Source: DATKHR01 sp035939575 | GTDB taxonomy: Bacteria; Acidobacteriota; Vicinamibacteria; Vicinamibacterales; CAVVIG01 | Direction: 5' to 3' | NCBI GenBank assembly: GCA_035939575.1 | Contig: DASZFS010000504.1 | Span: 1-64,000, forward strand | Length of the DNA: 64,000 bases | Shown: positions 43,120 through 51,047 of the stretch, one piece after another | How the letters are laid out: each line of letters starts with the position of its first letter | Position numbering within the stretch: the first letter of the stretch is position 1 | The notes under the pieces: generated by a model | Database searches by the model: none | What the model saw: only the letters and a program-made list of their open reading frames with translations | What the model was told of the DNA's origin: nothing | Translations under genes and position numbers: made by a program

Positions 43120-44025
43120 CTATTGCACCGTCAGCCGCGCGCGCTCGATTAAGTACCGCTTGTTCATCTCCGCCGATGCTCTTGGCGTCCCACTCGGATC
43201 GGGGACGCGATCGAGCTCGACGATCGCCCACTTGTCGAAGGCGATGTCGCTGAGCGCCGCGAACACACCCGGTAGATCGACGCGGCCGCGACCGAGCTCC
43301 ACGAACTCGTATCCCCCGCCTGACCCGCCTGACCTGTCTCCCGGGGCCGCCGCATCCCTGACATCCTTGAGGTGGACCACGTCAATCCACTCCCGGTACT
43401 CGCGGATGGCCGCGACCGGATCGCCGCCGCCCTGTTGATAGTGAGCCACATCGAAGAGCAGCCGCACGTGCCGCGCGTCCGCGGCGTCGAGCACCGCCCG
43501 CACTTCCTGCGGTTTCTCCCCGGTGCTGTTCATGTGATGGTGATACGCGACCCGCACGCCGGCGTCAGCCGTCCGCTTGCCGAGCTCGGTCAGCAGACGC
43601 CCGAGCCGTCGGTAGTCATCTGGCACGACCGGGCGCCCCTTCGGCCGCTCGTCGATCACCTGCAGGTAGTGTCCGCCTGCATCGCGGAGAAACCGCGCGT
43701 GCTGGACGTGCATCGACAGCATTTCCTCTTCCCGCGACGGATCGATCGAGAGGTTGCCGCTCGAGAGGACGGCGAACGTCAGCCGGTACCGATCGAGCAG
43801 CGCGCGCAGCGCCTTCGGCCGGTTGCCGTACTGGGCGAACGCCTCGCCGCGAAGCTGAATCGCGCGGAACCCGACCGCCGAGATGTCCTCGATCGCCTTG
43901 TCGATGTCCGCGCCCCACGTGATGGCCGCGTAGCCAAGCTTCATCGCCGCCGCGGCGGCCCGCCCCGCCCGCAACGCCACGGTTGACGAGGCGACCGCCG
44001 TCAGAAACTCGCGTCGTGTCACCAT
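43120..44025 (-). CDS. Exported sugar phosphate isomerase/epimerase-like TIM barrel
   Basis: The 301-residue product begins VTRREFLTAVASSTVAL, a twin-arginine-type leader, then a TIM barrel: KLGYAAITWGADIDKAIEDI, GFRAIQLRGEAFAQYG, VRVAYHHHMNSTGEKPQEV with candidate metal-binding His residues, VRLLFDVAHYQQGGGDPVAA and WIDVVHLKDVRD. The ATG at 44025 overlaps the ManD stop as ATGGTGA. It is the last gene of the MFS-ManD operon and is convergent with the ExuT-like gene (7-bp gap). Its substrate is unknown. Confidence 0.87.
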   Translation of the reverse strand: MVTRREFLTAVASSTVALRAGRAAAAAMKLGYAAITWGADIDKAIEDISAVGFRAIQLRGEAFAQYGNRPKALRALLDRYRLTFAVLSSGNLSIDPSREEEMLSMHVQHARFLRDAGGHYLQVIDERPKGRPVVPDDYRRLGRLLTELGKRTADAGVRVAYHHHMNSTGEKPQEVRAVLDAADARHVRLLFDVAHYQQGGGDPVAAIREYREWIDVVHLKDVRDAAAPGDRSGGSGGGYEFVELGRGRVDLPGVFAALSDIAFDKWAIVELDRVPDPSGTPRASAEMNKRYLIERARLTVQ

Positions 44026-45227
44026 GAGTGCACCGTCCCATCCAGCTTGCGGTTGACCGGCAGGTACGCCGGCTCGTATGGATGCGCAGCGGCCAGCGTT
44101 TCGTCGATGTCGACGCCCAGGCCGGGCGCCCCGCCCGGGTGCATCGCGCCGTTCTCGAAAGTATACGCGTGCGGGAATACCCGGTCGGTCTCGGGGGTGT
44201 GCCGCATGTACTCCTGCACGCCGAAGTTGTGGACGCTCAGGTCGAAGTGCAGCGCCGCGGCCATCGCGACCGGGCTGAGATCGGTCGCGCCGTGACAACC
44301 GGTGCGCACGTGGTGCAGCTCGGCCAGCGCCGCGACCTTGCGCAGGTGGCTGATGCCGCCGCCGTGCACGACGGTCATGCGGATGTAGTCGATCAGCTCT
44401 TCTTCAATGAGCTGCGCGGCGTCGTAGATCGTGTTGAACACTTCTCCGACCGCAATCGGCGTCGTCGTGTGCTGACGGATCGTCCGGAACGCCGCCTGGT
44501 TCTCGGCCGGAACCGGATCCTCGAGCCAGAACAGCCGGTACGGCTCGAGGCTCTTGCCCAGCCCCGCCGCCTCGATCGGCGTCAAGCGGTGGTGCACGTC
44601 GTGCAGCAGGTGGACGTCGAAGCCAACCTCGCGCCGGAGGCGATCGAACAGCGGCGGCACGACGTCGAGGTAGCGCTCGGTGCTCCACACGCTCTCGAGC
44701 GGCATCCCTTTCTGGGCCGGCTCGTAGTACAGCGAGCCGCGGCCGACGCCGTACGCGTGGACCACGCCGGGGATCGCGCACTGCGCGCGCACGGCCTTGT
44801 AGCCCATGCCGATGTACTCCTGCACCGCTTTCACCGTGTCGGCTTCGGTCGAGCCGTTCGCGTGACCGTAGACCATCACGGCGTCGCGCGACGCGCCGCC
44901 GAGCAGCTGGTACACGGGCGTATCGAGCGTCTTGCCGAGAATGTCCCACAACGCCGTGTCGACCGCGCCGATCGCGGCCATCGTCACGGGGCCGCGCCGC
45001 CAATACGCGCCCTTGTAGAGGTACTGCCAGGTGTCCTCGATGCGGCGGGCGTCGCGCCCGACGAGGAGCGGCAGCACGTGATCGGTGAGATAGCTCGCCA
45101 CCGCGAGCTCGCGGCCATTGAGCGTCGCGTCTCCGAGCCCGTAGATGCCATCCTCCGTCATGAGCTTCAGCGTGACGAAGTTCCGGCCCGGACTGCAGGC
45201 AATGACTCTGGCATCCGTGATTTTCAT
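44019..45227 (-). CDS. manD: Enolase-superfamily D-mannonate dehydratase (ManD/RspA type)
   Basis: The 402-residue protein follows ManD closely: ARVIACSPGRNFVTLKL at the start, NGRELAVASYLTDHVLPLL, WQYLYKGAYWRRGPVTMAA, VYQLLGGASRDAVMVYGHAN, LLHDVHHRLTPIEAAGLG with metal and catalytic residues, FWLEDPVPAENQ and PIAVGEVFNTIYD. ManD dehydrates D-mannonate (some members D-gluconate) to 2-keto-3-deoxygluconate. Length and motifs fit well. It is coupled to the MFS gene as ATGA and to the epimerase gene downstream. The longer open frame upstream lies inside the MFS gene and is rejected. Confidence 0.93.
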   Translation of the reverse strand: MKITDARVIACSPGRNFVTLKLMTEDGIYGLGDATLNGRELAVASYLTDHVLPLLVGRDARRIEDTWQYLYKGAYWRRGPVTMAAIGAVDTALWDILGKTLDTPVYQLLGGASRDAVMVYGHANGSTEADTVKAVQEYIGMGYKAVRAQCAIPGVVHAYGVGRGSLYYEPAQKGMPLESVWSTERYLDVVPPLFDRLRREVGFDVHLLHDVHHRLTPIEAAGLGKSLEPYRLFWLEDPVPAENQAAFRTIRQHTTTPIAVGEVFNTIYDAAQLIEEELIDYIRMTVVHGGGISHLRKVAALAELHHVRTGCHGATDLSPVAMAAALHFDLSVHNFGVQEYMRHTPETDRVFPHAYTFENGAMHPGGAPGLGVDIDETLAAAHPYEPAYLPVNRKLDGTVHSW

Positions 45228-46543
45228 AGAACGCTTTGTGCCGCTCGTGCGCGAGGCGCGCTGGGGAGGAGGGAGACCGCGCCGGCGCCGACAAGAGCGA
45301 TCGCCGCCAGCAGGAGGAATCCGCCATTGTAAGTGCCGGTACGGTCGCGCAGGTAGCCGACCAGCATCGGCGCCGTCGCTTCGGCGACGCCGTCGGCCGT
45401 CAGCACGATCCCCATCACGCGCCCGAGCACGCCGACGCCGAACAGCTCGCCGGCCATCAGCGGGATGATCAAGTACTCGCCGCCAAGCCCCAACCCGAAG
45501 ACCCCCGCGAACAGGTACGGCGTCGCCGCGCCCGGCGCCGCGGCACGCGGGGCCCCGGGCCCGCCGGAGACCCCGGAGACAAAGACGAGCAGCGGAATCG
45601 CCGCCGCGACGAGCAGATAGATGAGCAGCATGACGCGCTTGCGTGGCACGCGATCCGCCAGCCAGCCCATGAGGAGCCGGCCCGCGATGCTGATCGCCAG
45701 CACCAGCGAGATGATACCCGCGGCGTCGGATTGTGAGTACCCGCGATCGAGGCTGAGGAACAGCTTCAGGTGCTGATTGGTGCCGCCGACGGCGGCAATC
45801 GAGCACATGCTCGCGAGGGCGAGGAGATAGAAGGCAGGAGTCGCCAGGATCGCGCGGAGCCGTACCGGCGGATCCGGCTCCGCCCCCTCCCCGAACCGCT
45901 GGGCGCGCCCGGGCTTGACGTCATCCCCGTCGGCCCCGTCATCCCCATCATCCACATCATCCCCGCCACGGCCACGTGGGTTCTCCCGCACGCGGTACGC
46001 GAGCGGCAGCGCGACGAGCACGATCAGAACACCGAGCAGCTGCAGCGATAGACGCCAGCCGACGCGCGCCGTCAGCCACGCCGCCAGCAGCGGCACGATC
46101 GCGCCACCGATGCCGATGCCCAAGTATGCGATCCCCATGACCTTGCCACGCGTCTTGTCAAACCAGCGGGAGACCAGCACCTGGCACGGCAGCGGCCCGC
46201 CGCATACGTATCCGAGCGCGTTGAAGAAGTAGAAGAAGTAGAACGCGCCCGCCAGCGACGTGGCTCCGAGGCCGATCAGCGCGCCGCCCGCCATGACGAT
46301 GCCGGCCATCATCAGACGGCGCGGGCCGAAACGATCGACGATCCATCCGGCCGCAAATCCGAACACCGGGCCGACGACCAGCTTGCTGATCGCGTTGCCC
46401 GACGTGACCATGGTGCGCGACCAGCCGAGCTCCCGCACCATGAAGTCGTAGTAGAGCGGCAGCCCGTACAACGCGAGGCCGACGACCGAAAACAGCGCCG
46501 CGAACGCGGTCGCCGTCACTTGAACGCCGGATGACTTCTTCAC
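45224..46543 (-). CDS. MFS transporter (OFA/monocarboxylate-like)
   Basis: The product has 12 predicted helices with MFS motifs: LGWSRTMVTSGNAISKLVVG, AAGWIVDRFGPRRLMMAG, SRWFDKTRGKVMGIAYLG and MGWLADRVPRKRVMLL. The central cytoplasmic loop contains an Asp-rich stretch, GGDDVDDGDDGADGDD, encoded by a short CATCCC/CATCAT-type repeat at 45920-45968. A GTG at 46543 with upstream AGGGA is the preferred start; a frame open to 46615 would cover the palindrome at 46579-46592. It heads an operon with manD and an exported epimerase and likely imports a sugar acid. Confidence 0.87.
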   Translation of the reverse strand: MKKSSGVQVTATAFAALFSVVGLALYGLPLYYDFMVRELGWSRTMVTSGNAISKLVVGPVFGFAAGWIVDRFGPRRLMMAGIVMAGGALIGLGATSLAGAFYFFYFFNALGYVCGGPLPCQVLVSRWFDKTRGKVMGIAYLGIGIGGAIVPLLAAWLTARVGWRLSLQLLGVLIVLVALPLAYRVRENPRGRGGDDVDDGDDGADGDDVKPGRAQRFGEGAEPDPPVRLRAILATPAFYLLALASMCSIAAVGGTNQHLKLFLSLDRGYSQSDAAGIISLVLAISIAGRLLMGWLADRVPRKRVMLLIYLLVAAAIPLLVFVSGVSGGPGAPRAAAPGAATPYLFAGVFGLGLGGEYLIIPLMAGELFGVGVLGRVMGIVLTADGVAEATAPMLVGYLRDRTGTYNGGFLLLAAIALVGAGAVSLLPSAPRARAAQSVL

Positions 46544-46578
46544 ATGGGTCCCTGCGCGGAGGCTTGTCCTTAAAGTGG

Positions 46579-46592
46579 CTTTACCGCTAAAG
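46579..46592. promoter_or_regulatory. CTTTACCGCTAAAG palindrome in divergent region
   Basis: CTTTA and TAAAG are perfect inverted arms around CCGC, between the MFS-manD operon and the IolB-like gene. Its right ten bases recur at 38617-38626 upstream of the FCD/GntR regulator. It is a good candidate operator for coordinated control, by inference. Confidence 0.45.
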
Positions 46593-46632
46593 ACTGACAC
46601 AAATGGCGCTACCATTTCACGTCGAGGTCACC

Positions 46633-47454
46633 ATGGCGCTGCAGCAGATTCGCAAGGACACGTGCATCGTTCGGAACACCGCCACCGGCAAGGGCCGCCA
46701 CCTGTCGATCGCGCCGGGATCGACCGCATCCCGCTATCTCCACTACGGCCGCATCGTGCTCGACAAAGGCGACGCGCCGCTTCATGTCGAGACAGGTCAG
46801 CTCGAGACCGGCCTCGTCTGCTTGAAAGGGTCCGCGACCGTCCAGGCGGGCGGTGAATCGTTCACGCTGGGCAAATTTGACTCGCTCTACGTGCCCCGCG
46901 ACTCTGCCGTCGACGTCGCTCCCGGCGTCCAGGGCTGTGACCTCGCGGAGATTGCGGCGCCGGTCGGACAAACGTATCCGATCCAGTTCGTGAAATTCGC
47001 GGACGTGCAAAAGGATCCTGGGCTGCGGTTCAACGCCGGCAAGGAGACGAACCAGCGCGAAGTGAACATCCTGATCGGCAAGAACGTCGAGGCGGGCCGC
47101 ATCATGGCGGGCGTGACCTTCAGTGCGCCGGGCAACTGGACGTCGTGGCCGCCGCACGAGCATGCCGCGATCCTCGAAGAGGCCTATCTGTACATCGATA
47201 TGCCGGCGCCGGCGTACGGCGTTCAGCTCGTGTATACCGACGGGACCGAGCCGGAGCTCGCGACGATTGTGCACGAAGGCGATGTGGTGTTGATGCCGCA
47301 GGGGTACCATCCGAACGTTGCTGCGCCAGGCGGGTCGATCAATTTTCTGTGGATGATGGCGGCCAACCGCGAGCGCGAAGATCGGCAGTACGGCGTGGTC
47401 AACGTGCAGCCGGAATTTGCCGCCATCCCGACGGGGCTCGACAAGGGGCGATGA
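46633..47454 (+). CDS. IolB/KduI-type cupin isomerase (5-deoxy-glucuronate isomerase family)
   Basis: The 273-residue product has a two-lobed cupin fold as in IolB: GNWTSWPPHEHAAILEEAYL with metal-binding His-x-His and Glu, VQLVYTDGTEPELATIVHEG, GDVVLMPQGYHPNVAAPGG with a further His, and NFLWMMAANRERED. IolB isomerises 5-deoxy-glucuronate in inositol breakdown, but no other iol gene is visible. A related isomerisation of a uronate or keto-uronate (compare KduI) fits the neighbourhood better. ATG 46633 is used; ATG 46603 is an alternative adding ten residues. Confidence 0.82.
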   Translation: MALQQIRKDTCIVRNTATGKGRHLSIAPGSTASRYLHYGRIVLDKGDAPLHVETGQLETGLVCLKGSATVQAGGESFTLGKFDSLYVPRDSAVDVAPGVQGCDLAEIAAPVGQTYPIQFVKFADVQKDPGLRFNAGKETNQREVNILIGKNVEAGRIMAGVTFSAPGNWTSWPPHEHAAILEEAYLYIDMPAPAYGVQLVYTDGTEPELATIVHEGDVVLMPQGYHPNVAAPGGSINFLWMMAANREREDRQYGVVNVQPEFAAIPTGLDKGR

Positions 47455-47502
47455 ACCGGCGCGAGTTCCCTTCGGGGGAAACGGGGCCCCCAGAGTTCCT
47501 TA

Positions 47503-47943
47503 TCACTTGATTTCGTATGAGATGAGCACGACGAGGTCGTCCGCGCCCATCTGCTTCAGCGAGTGCGAGCTGCCGGGCCGCGTGAGCACCGCCGTCCCAG
47601 GCGTCATGTCCACCTTCGTCCCGTCGACGGTCATCACACCTTTGCCGCTGATGACGTAGTAGACCTCATCCTCGTGCTGCTCGTGCAGGCCGACGCCGGC
47701 ACCGGGATGCAGGGCCCGCTTCCGGAAGATGAACTTCATGCCAGGCGTCTTATCGAAGAACGAGTAGCCGACCGTCTGCCCGCCGCCGTCGTGGGTGCCA
47801 GGCTCGTTCTTCGCGATCTCGGCGTCGTGCTGCACGATGAAACCGCCCTTCACCTTCGGCGGCTGCGCGACCAGCACGGCCGCCGCGCCGATGAATATTC
47901 CCAGGCAGAGTGCCCCCACGGACATCGCAGTCATCGTTCTCAT
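47503..47943 (-). CDS. Exported single-domain cupin protein
   Basis: The 146-residue product starts with a signal-like helix (SVGALCLGIFIGAAAVLVA) followed by a cupin: HPGAGVGLHEQHEDEVYYVI with the metal-binding His-x-His-x4-Glu pattern, SGKGVMTVDG, and RPGSSHSLKQMGADD with the last His. Its role is unknown. It is coupled as ATGA to the old-yellow-enzyme-like gene, so it may assist that enzyme or handle the same compound. Confidence 0.82.
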   Translation of the reverse strand: MRTMTAMSVGALCLGIFIGAAAVLVAQPPKVKGGFIVQHDAEIAKNEPGTHDGGGQTVGYSFFDKTPGMKFIFRKRALHPGAGVGLHEQHEDEVYYVISGKGVMTVDGTKVDMTPGTAVLTRPGSSHSLKQMGADDLVVLISYEIK

Positions 47944-49424
47944 TGAGTCTCCTTGTCGCTCGCGCTCCTCGCGTGGGTGCGGACGTCGCGAACCTGGATC
48001 GCCTCCGGACGCGCGGCATAGAAACGATCGAGTGGATAGCAGCCCGAGACAAGGCCGAGGCGCGGGCCGGTCGTGCAGTCGCTGAATGTACGGCAGAACT
48101 GCGCGCGCTTGAGCGGCGCGCCGCTCAGCAGGTCGGCCGGCAGATCGGGGTACGACAGCGCAACCCGGCCCAGGCCAACGAAGTCGCAGAGCCCTGTGCG
48201 GACGTTGTGCTGGCCGACATGTGGCAGCCACTCCTGCAGGTAGCTGTACGCGGACCCGACGAACGCCATCTGCGGGAAATCGCGCTTCAGGATCGCGGTT
48301 GCCTGAATCTGGCGCCACACGCCGCGCAGGGGGTCTTCAGGCGGCTCGTAGCCGTCGACCGGCGGGAACAGCGCCGGCCGCTGGACGTGCGGGTTGTAGT
48401 ACGGACTTCCGGCGGTCACGCAGATCCAGCGGATGCCGAGGCCGTCCAGCATCCGGAGCACGGCGCGGGCATCGTCGAGCGCCGCGTCGATCTGCCCGTC
48501 GCTCTCCAGCAGGCCGAATCCCGGTACTGGAAGTCCCGGGAATCCGTCGCCGCAGGAGGCGGCGGGCTCCGGTTCACCAACGTGATCGCCGGCGCGTTTG
48601 CGATACGGCACGGTGTCGAACACCGACAAGCGGACGGCGATCTCGAGCCCGCTGACGTGCGCGCGCACGGCGTCGACGACGCGCCGCATGAAATGCGTGC
48701 GGCCGGCGAGCTCGCCGCCGTACGGGCCGCTGCGCGTGCGGGCGCCGAGCAGCTCGTGACCAAGATACCCGTGGCACGCCTTCAGGTCGACGAAACGAAA
48801 GCCGGCGTCGCGCGCCAGCCGCGCCGCGGCGACGAAGTCGTCGACCAGCGCATCGAGTTCGGCGTCCTCGAACACGCGTACGCCCCCCGGAAAGCGGCGG
48901 TCGAGCGCCGGGTTGGGGCACGCGGCGATCGGCGACGGACAGTCGTACACGTCGGGCCTCGCGTACCGGCCCGAGTGCGTCAGCTGCAGCCCGATATAGA
49001 GATCGCCGTCGGCGTTGGATCCGAAGCGCTCGCGGTGCGCAGCGACCAGCGCCTCGCGCAGGGCGGCGATCGCGCCCGCCGTGCGCGGAGACAGCATGAG
49101 CTGATGCGGGTTCGCGCGGCCGTCGTGGCGGACGGCGACCGCCTCACCGCCCCAGATCAGCTTCGCACCGCTCCTCCCGAAGCTCCGCCACCGCCGGTGC
49201 GTCAGGTCGCTCGGCGCGCCGTCACGCGTGCCGTCCCAGCCTTCCATCGGCAGGATGCACAGGCGGTTGCCGACACGGACACCAGCGGCGTCGAACGGCC
49301 ACGCGAACGGCGACGCCGTCGGCGGCATAAGTTCGGCGTCGAAGGCCAGCGGGATGGCGCTGCGCTCGAGGTGCGCGCGCAGCGCGCCGGCGTTCTTGAG
49401 CGATGCGATGCGGGCGTAGGTCAG
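47940..49424 (-). CDS. NADH:flavin oxidoreductase/old yellow enzyme-like TIM barrel
   Basis: The protein has the OYE barrel: VGNRLCILPMEGWDGT, RSGAKLIWGGEAVAV, YIGLQLTHSGRYARP, DAGFRFVDLKACHGYLGHEL and LCDFVGLGRVALSYPDLPAD near the end. It should bind FMN and reduce or oxidise an activated alkene or ketone; the substrate is unknown. The first ATG is 49328, but an in-frame stretch of 32 codons upstream, LTYARIASLKNAGALRAHL, resembles the usual N-terminus of this subgroup. It begins with CTG at 49424, 5 bp after a perfect AAGGAG, so a CTG start giving 494 residues is proposed. Confidence 0.82.
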   Translation of the reverse strand: MTYARIASLKNAGALRAHLERSAIPLAFDAELMPPTASPFAWPFDAAGVRVGNRLCILPMEGWDGTRDGAPSDLTHRRWRSFGRSGAKLIWGGEAVAVRHDGRANPHQLMLSPRTAGAIAALREALVAAHRERFGSNADGDLYIGLQLTHSGRYARPDVYDCPSPIAACPNPALDRRFPGGVRVFEDAELDALVDDFVAAARLARDAGFRFVDLKACHGYLGHELLGARTRSGPYGGELAGRTHFMRRVVDAVRAHVSGLEIAVRLSVFDTVPYRKRAGDHVGEPEPAASCGDGFPGLPVPGFGLLESDGQIDAALDDARAVLRMLDGLGIRWICVTAGSPYYNPHVQRPALFPPVDGYEPPEDPLRGVWRQIQATAILKRDFPQMAFVGSAYSYLQEWLPHVGQHNVRTGLCDFVGLGRVALSYPDLPADLLSGAPLKRAQFCRTFSDCTTGPRLGLVSGCYPLDRFYAARPEAIQVRDVRTHARSASDKETQ

Positions 49425-49608
49425 AACGTCTCCTTGTCGGCATTGGCCAGCCGCTTGTCGAACATGTCGGGTTCAGGATATTCCCTTTCCTTGTCGTCGG
49501 GCTCGAGCGCCGCCGCCGCATGCGACTCTGCCGGTAAAGTCAATGGATTCTGACGCATATCGACGGTCGCGCTGTGCTACGATCCGCCGTCCACGCTCGA
49601 GGTATGCG

Positions 49609-50991
49609 ATGACGCGCTTCCTCACGGCCTGCCTGTTCTTCTGCCTCGTCGTCGCCGCTAGAACCGAGGACGCGTATCCGCCCAACTACGTCGCCGCGTC
49701 GCTCGTCCGCCTGAACGACAACGGCGGCTGGTCCTGGTTCATGGATCCGCGCGTGATCGTGAACGAAGGGAAACTGATCATCGGGTCGGTGCGCGCGGTC
49801 GGCAGCAACCAGGCCAACGTGACCGATCCGCGGTCGGGCAACGTCGAGGTGTCGGTATACGAGATCGAGACCGGCAAGGCCGACACGGTCGTGCTCCATC
49901 CGCACCTCGAGCAGGACGACCATGACGCGCCGGCCTTCTACGTGCGGCCCGACGGGCGCATCCTGGCGGTCTACAGCATGCATGCGCGCGAGCGGCGCAT
50001 GTACTATCGGCTTTCGGAACCGCACAACCCGCTCGTCTGGAGCGCGGCGCGCAGCGTCGAAACGCCTGGGGACGCTGCCGACTACGCCGGGAACAACGCG
50101 ACCTACGCGAACCTGTTCCGCATGCCGAACGGGCGCCTGTACAACTTCATCCGCGCCTTTCATCACGATCCGAACTACATGTACTCGGACGACGAAGGGA
50201 ACACGTGGACGTACGGCGGCCGGTGGCTGTACGGCAAAGGCGGCTACAGCCCGTACCTGAAGTACGCGGACGACGGCAAGGGGACGATCCATTTCGTCGC
50301 AACGGAAGACCATCCGCGCAACTTCGACAACAGCCTGTACCACGGCTACGTGAAGGACGGCGCGATGTACAAGACAGATGGCACGAAAGTCGGCACGCTC
50401 AGCACCTCCACCGAGACGCGCGTCGCGACCTGGGACTTCACGAAGCTCTACGAGGGCGGCCCCGACAACGTGGCGTGGATGGTGGACGTCGAGCTCGACC
50501 CCAGCGATCGGCCGTACGTCCTGTTCTCGACGCAAATCGACGGCCGCGGGCTGCCGCGCGGCCAGGGCGGGATGGATCTGCGCTATCACTACGCGCGGCT
50601 CGGCGCCACCGGCTGGCGCCACGAGGAGATCGCGCACGCCGGCACTCGCCTCTATCCGGGCGAAGACGACTACTCCGGACTCGGCGCGCTCGATCCGAAC
50701 AACCCCGACGTGCTCTACATCTCGACCGATGCCGATCCGGTCACCGGCGCACCGCTCATGAGCGCCGCCGACGGGAAGCGGCACTACGAGCTGTTCCGGG
50801 GTGAGCGATCGGCCGCCGGACGCTGGACGTTTACTCCGTTCACCCGCAACTCGACGTACGACAACCTGCGTCCGGTGATCCCGAAATGGAAGGACCGGCG
50901 CACCGCGATCGCGTGGATGCGCGGATCGTACGTGCACAACCACGGTGAGTGGTATTCGTCCGTCGTGGCGGCCATCATCCCGCCGAAATGA
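49609..50991 (+). CDS. Exported BNR_4-type repeat protein, possible polysaccharide-active enzyme
   Basis: The 460-residue product has a signal peptide (RFLTACLFFCLVVAA) and a beta-propeller-like fold of the BNR_4 family: LNDNGGWSWFMDPRVIVNEG, KLIIGSVRAVGSNQANVTDP, HLEQDDHDAPAFYVRPDGR and MYSDDEGNTWTYGGRWLYG. The SDDEGNTW segment is an Asp-box. Related proteins occur in carbohydrate-degradation loci and some propeller lyases share this architecture, but an enzymatic role is not proven here. ATG 49609 is chosen since it starts the signal peptide. Confidence 0.78.
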   Translation: MTRFLTACLFFCLVVAARTEDAYPPNYVAASLVRLNDNGGWSWFMDPRVIVNEGKLIIGSVRAVGSNQANVTDPRSGNVEVSVYEIETGKADTVVLHPHLEQDDHDAPAFYVRPDGRILAVYSMHARERRMYYRLSEPHNPLVWSAARSVETPGDAADYAGNNATYANLFRMPNGRLYNFIRAFHHDPNYMYSDDEGNTWTYGGRWLYGKGGYSPYLKYADDGKGTIHFVATEDHPRNFDNSLYHGYVKDGAMYKTDGTKVGTLSTSTETRVATWDFTKLYEGGPDNVAWMVDVELDPSDRPYVLFSTQIDGRGLPRGQGGMDLRYHYARLGATGWRHEEIAHAGTRLYPGEDDYSGLGALDPNNPDVLYISTDADPVTGAPLMSAADGKRHYELFRGERSAAGRWTFTPFTRNSTYDNLRPVIPKWKDRRTAIAWMRGSYVHNHGEWYSSVVAAIIPPK

Positions 50992-51010
50992 CTGCGGGGG
51001 CGTCGCTGAA

Positions 51011-51038
51011 AACGGGCTGAAGACTCATGGCCGCGATG
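51011..51038 (+). repeat. Dispersed inverted-arm element, strongly reduced copy 6
   Basis: GGGCTGAAGACTCATGGCCG is the outer half of a forward arm; it is joined directly to GATGAGTTCTCAGC, an imperfect outer half of the reverse arm. Loop and inner arm sequences are gone. It lies in the short gap between the convergent BNR and HpaI-type aldolase genes. Confidence 0.65.
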
Positions 51039-51047
51039 AGTTCTCAG

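Noticed and set aside
44028..45332. 434-codon frame antisense to manD
   Set aside because: Opposite strand is a textbook ManD sequence; the antisense frame has no fold-like pattern.
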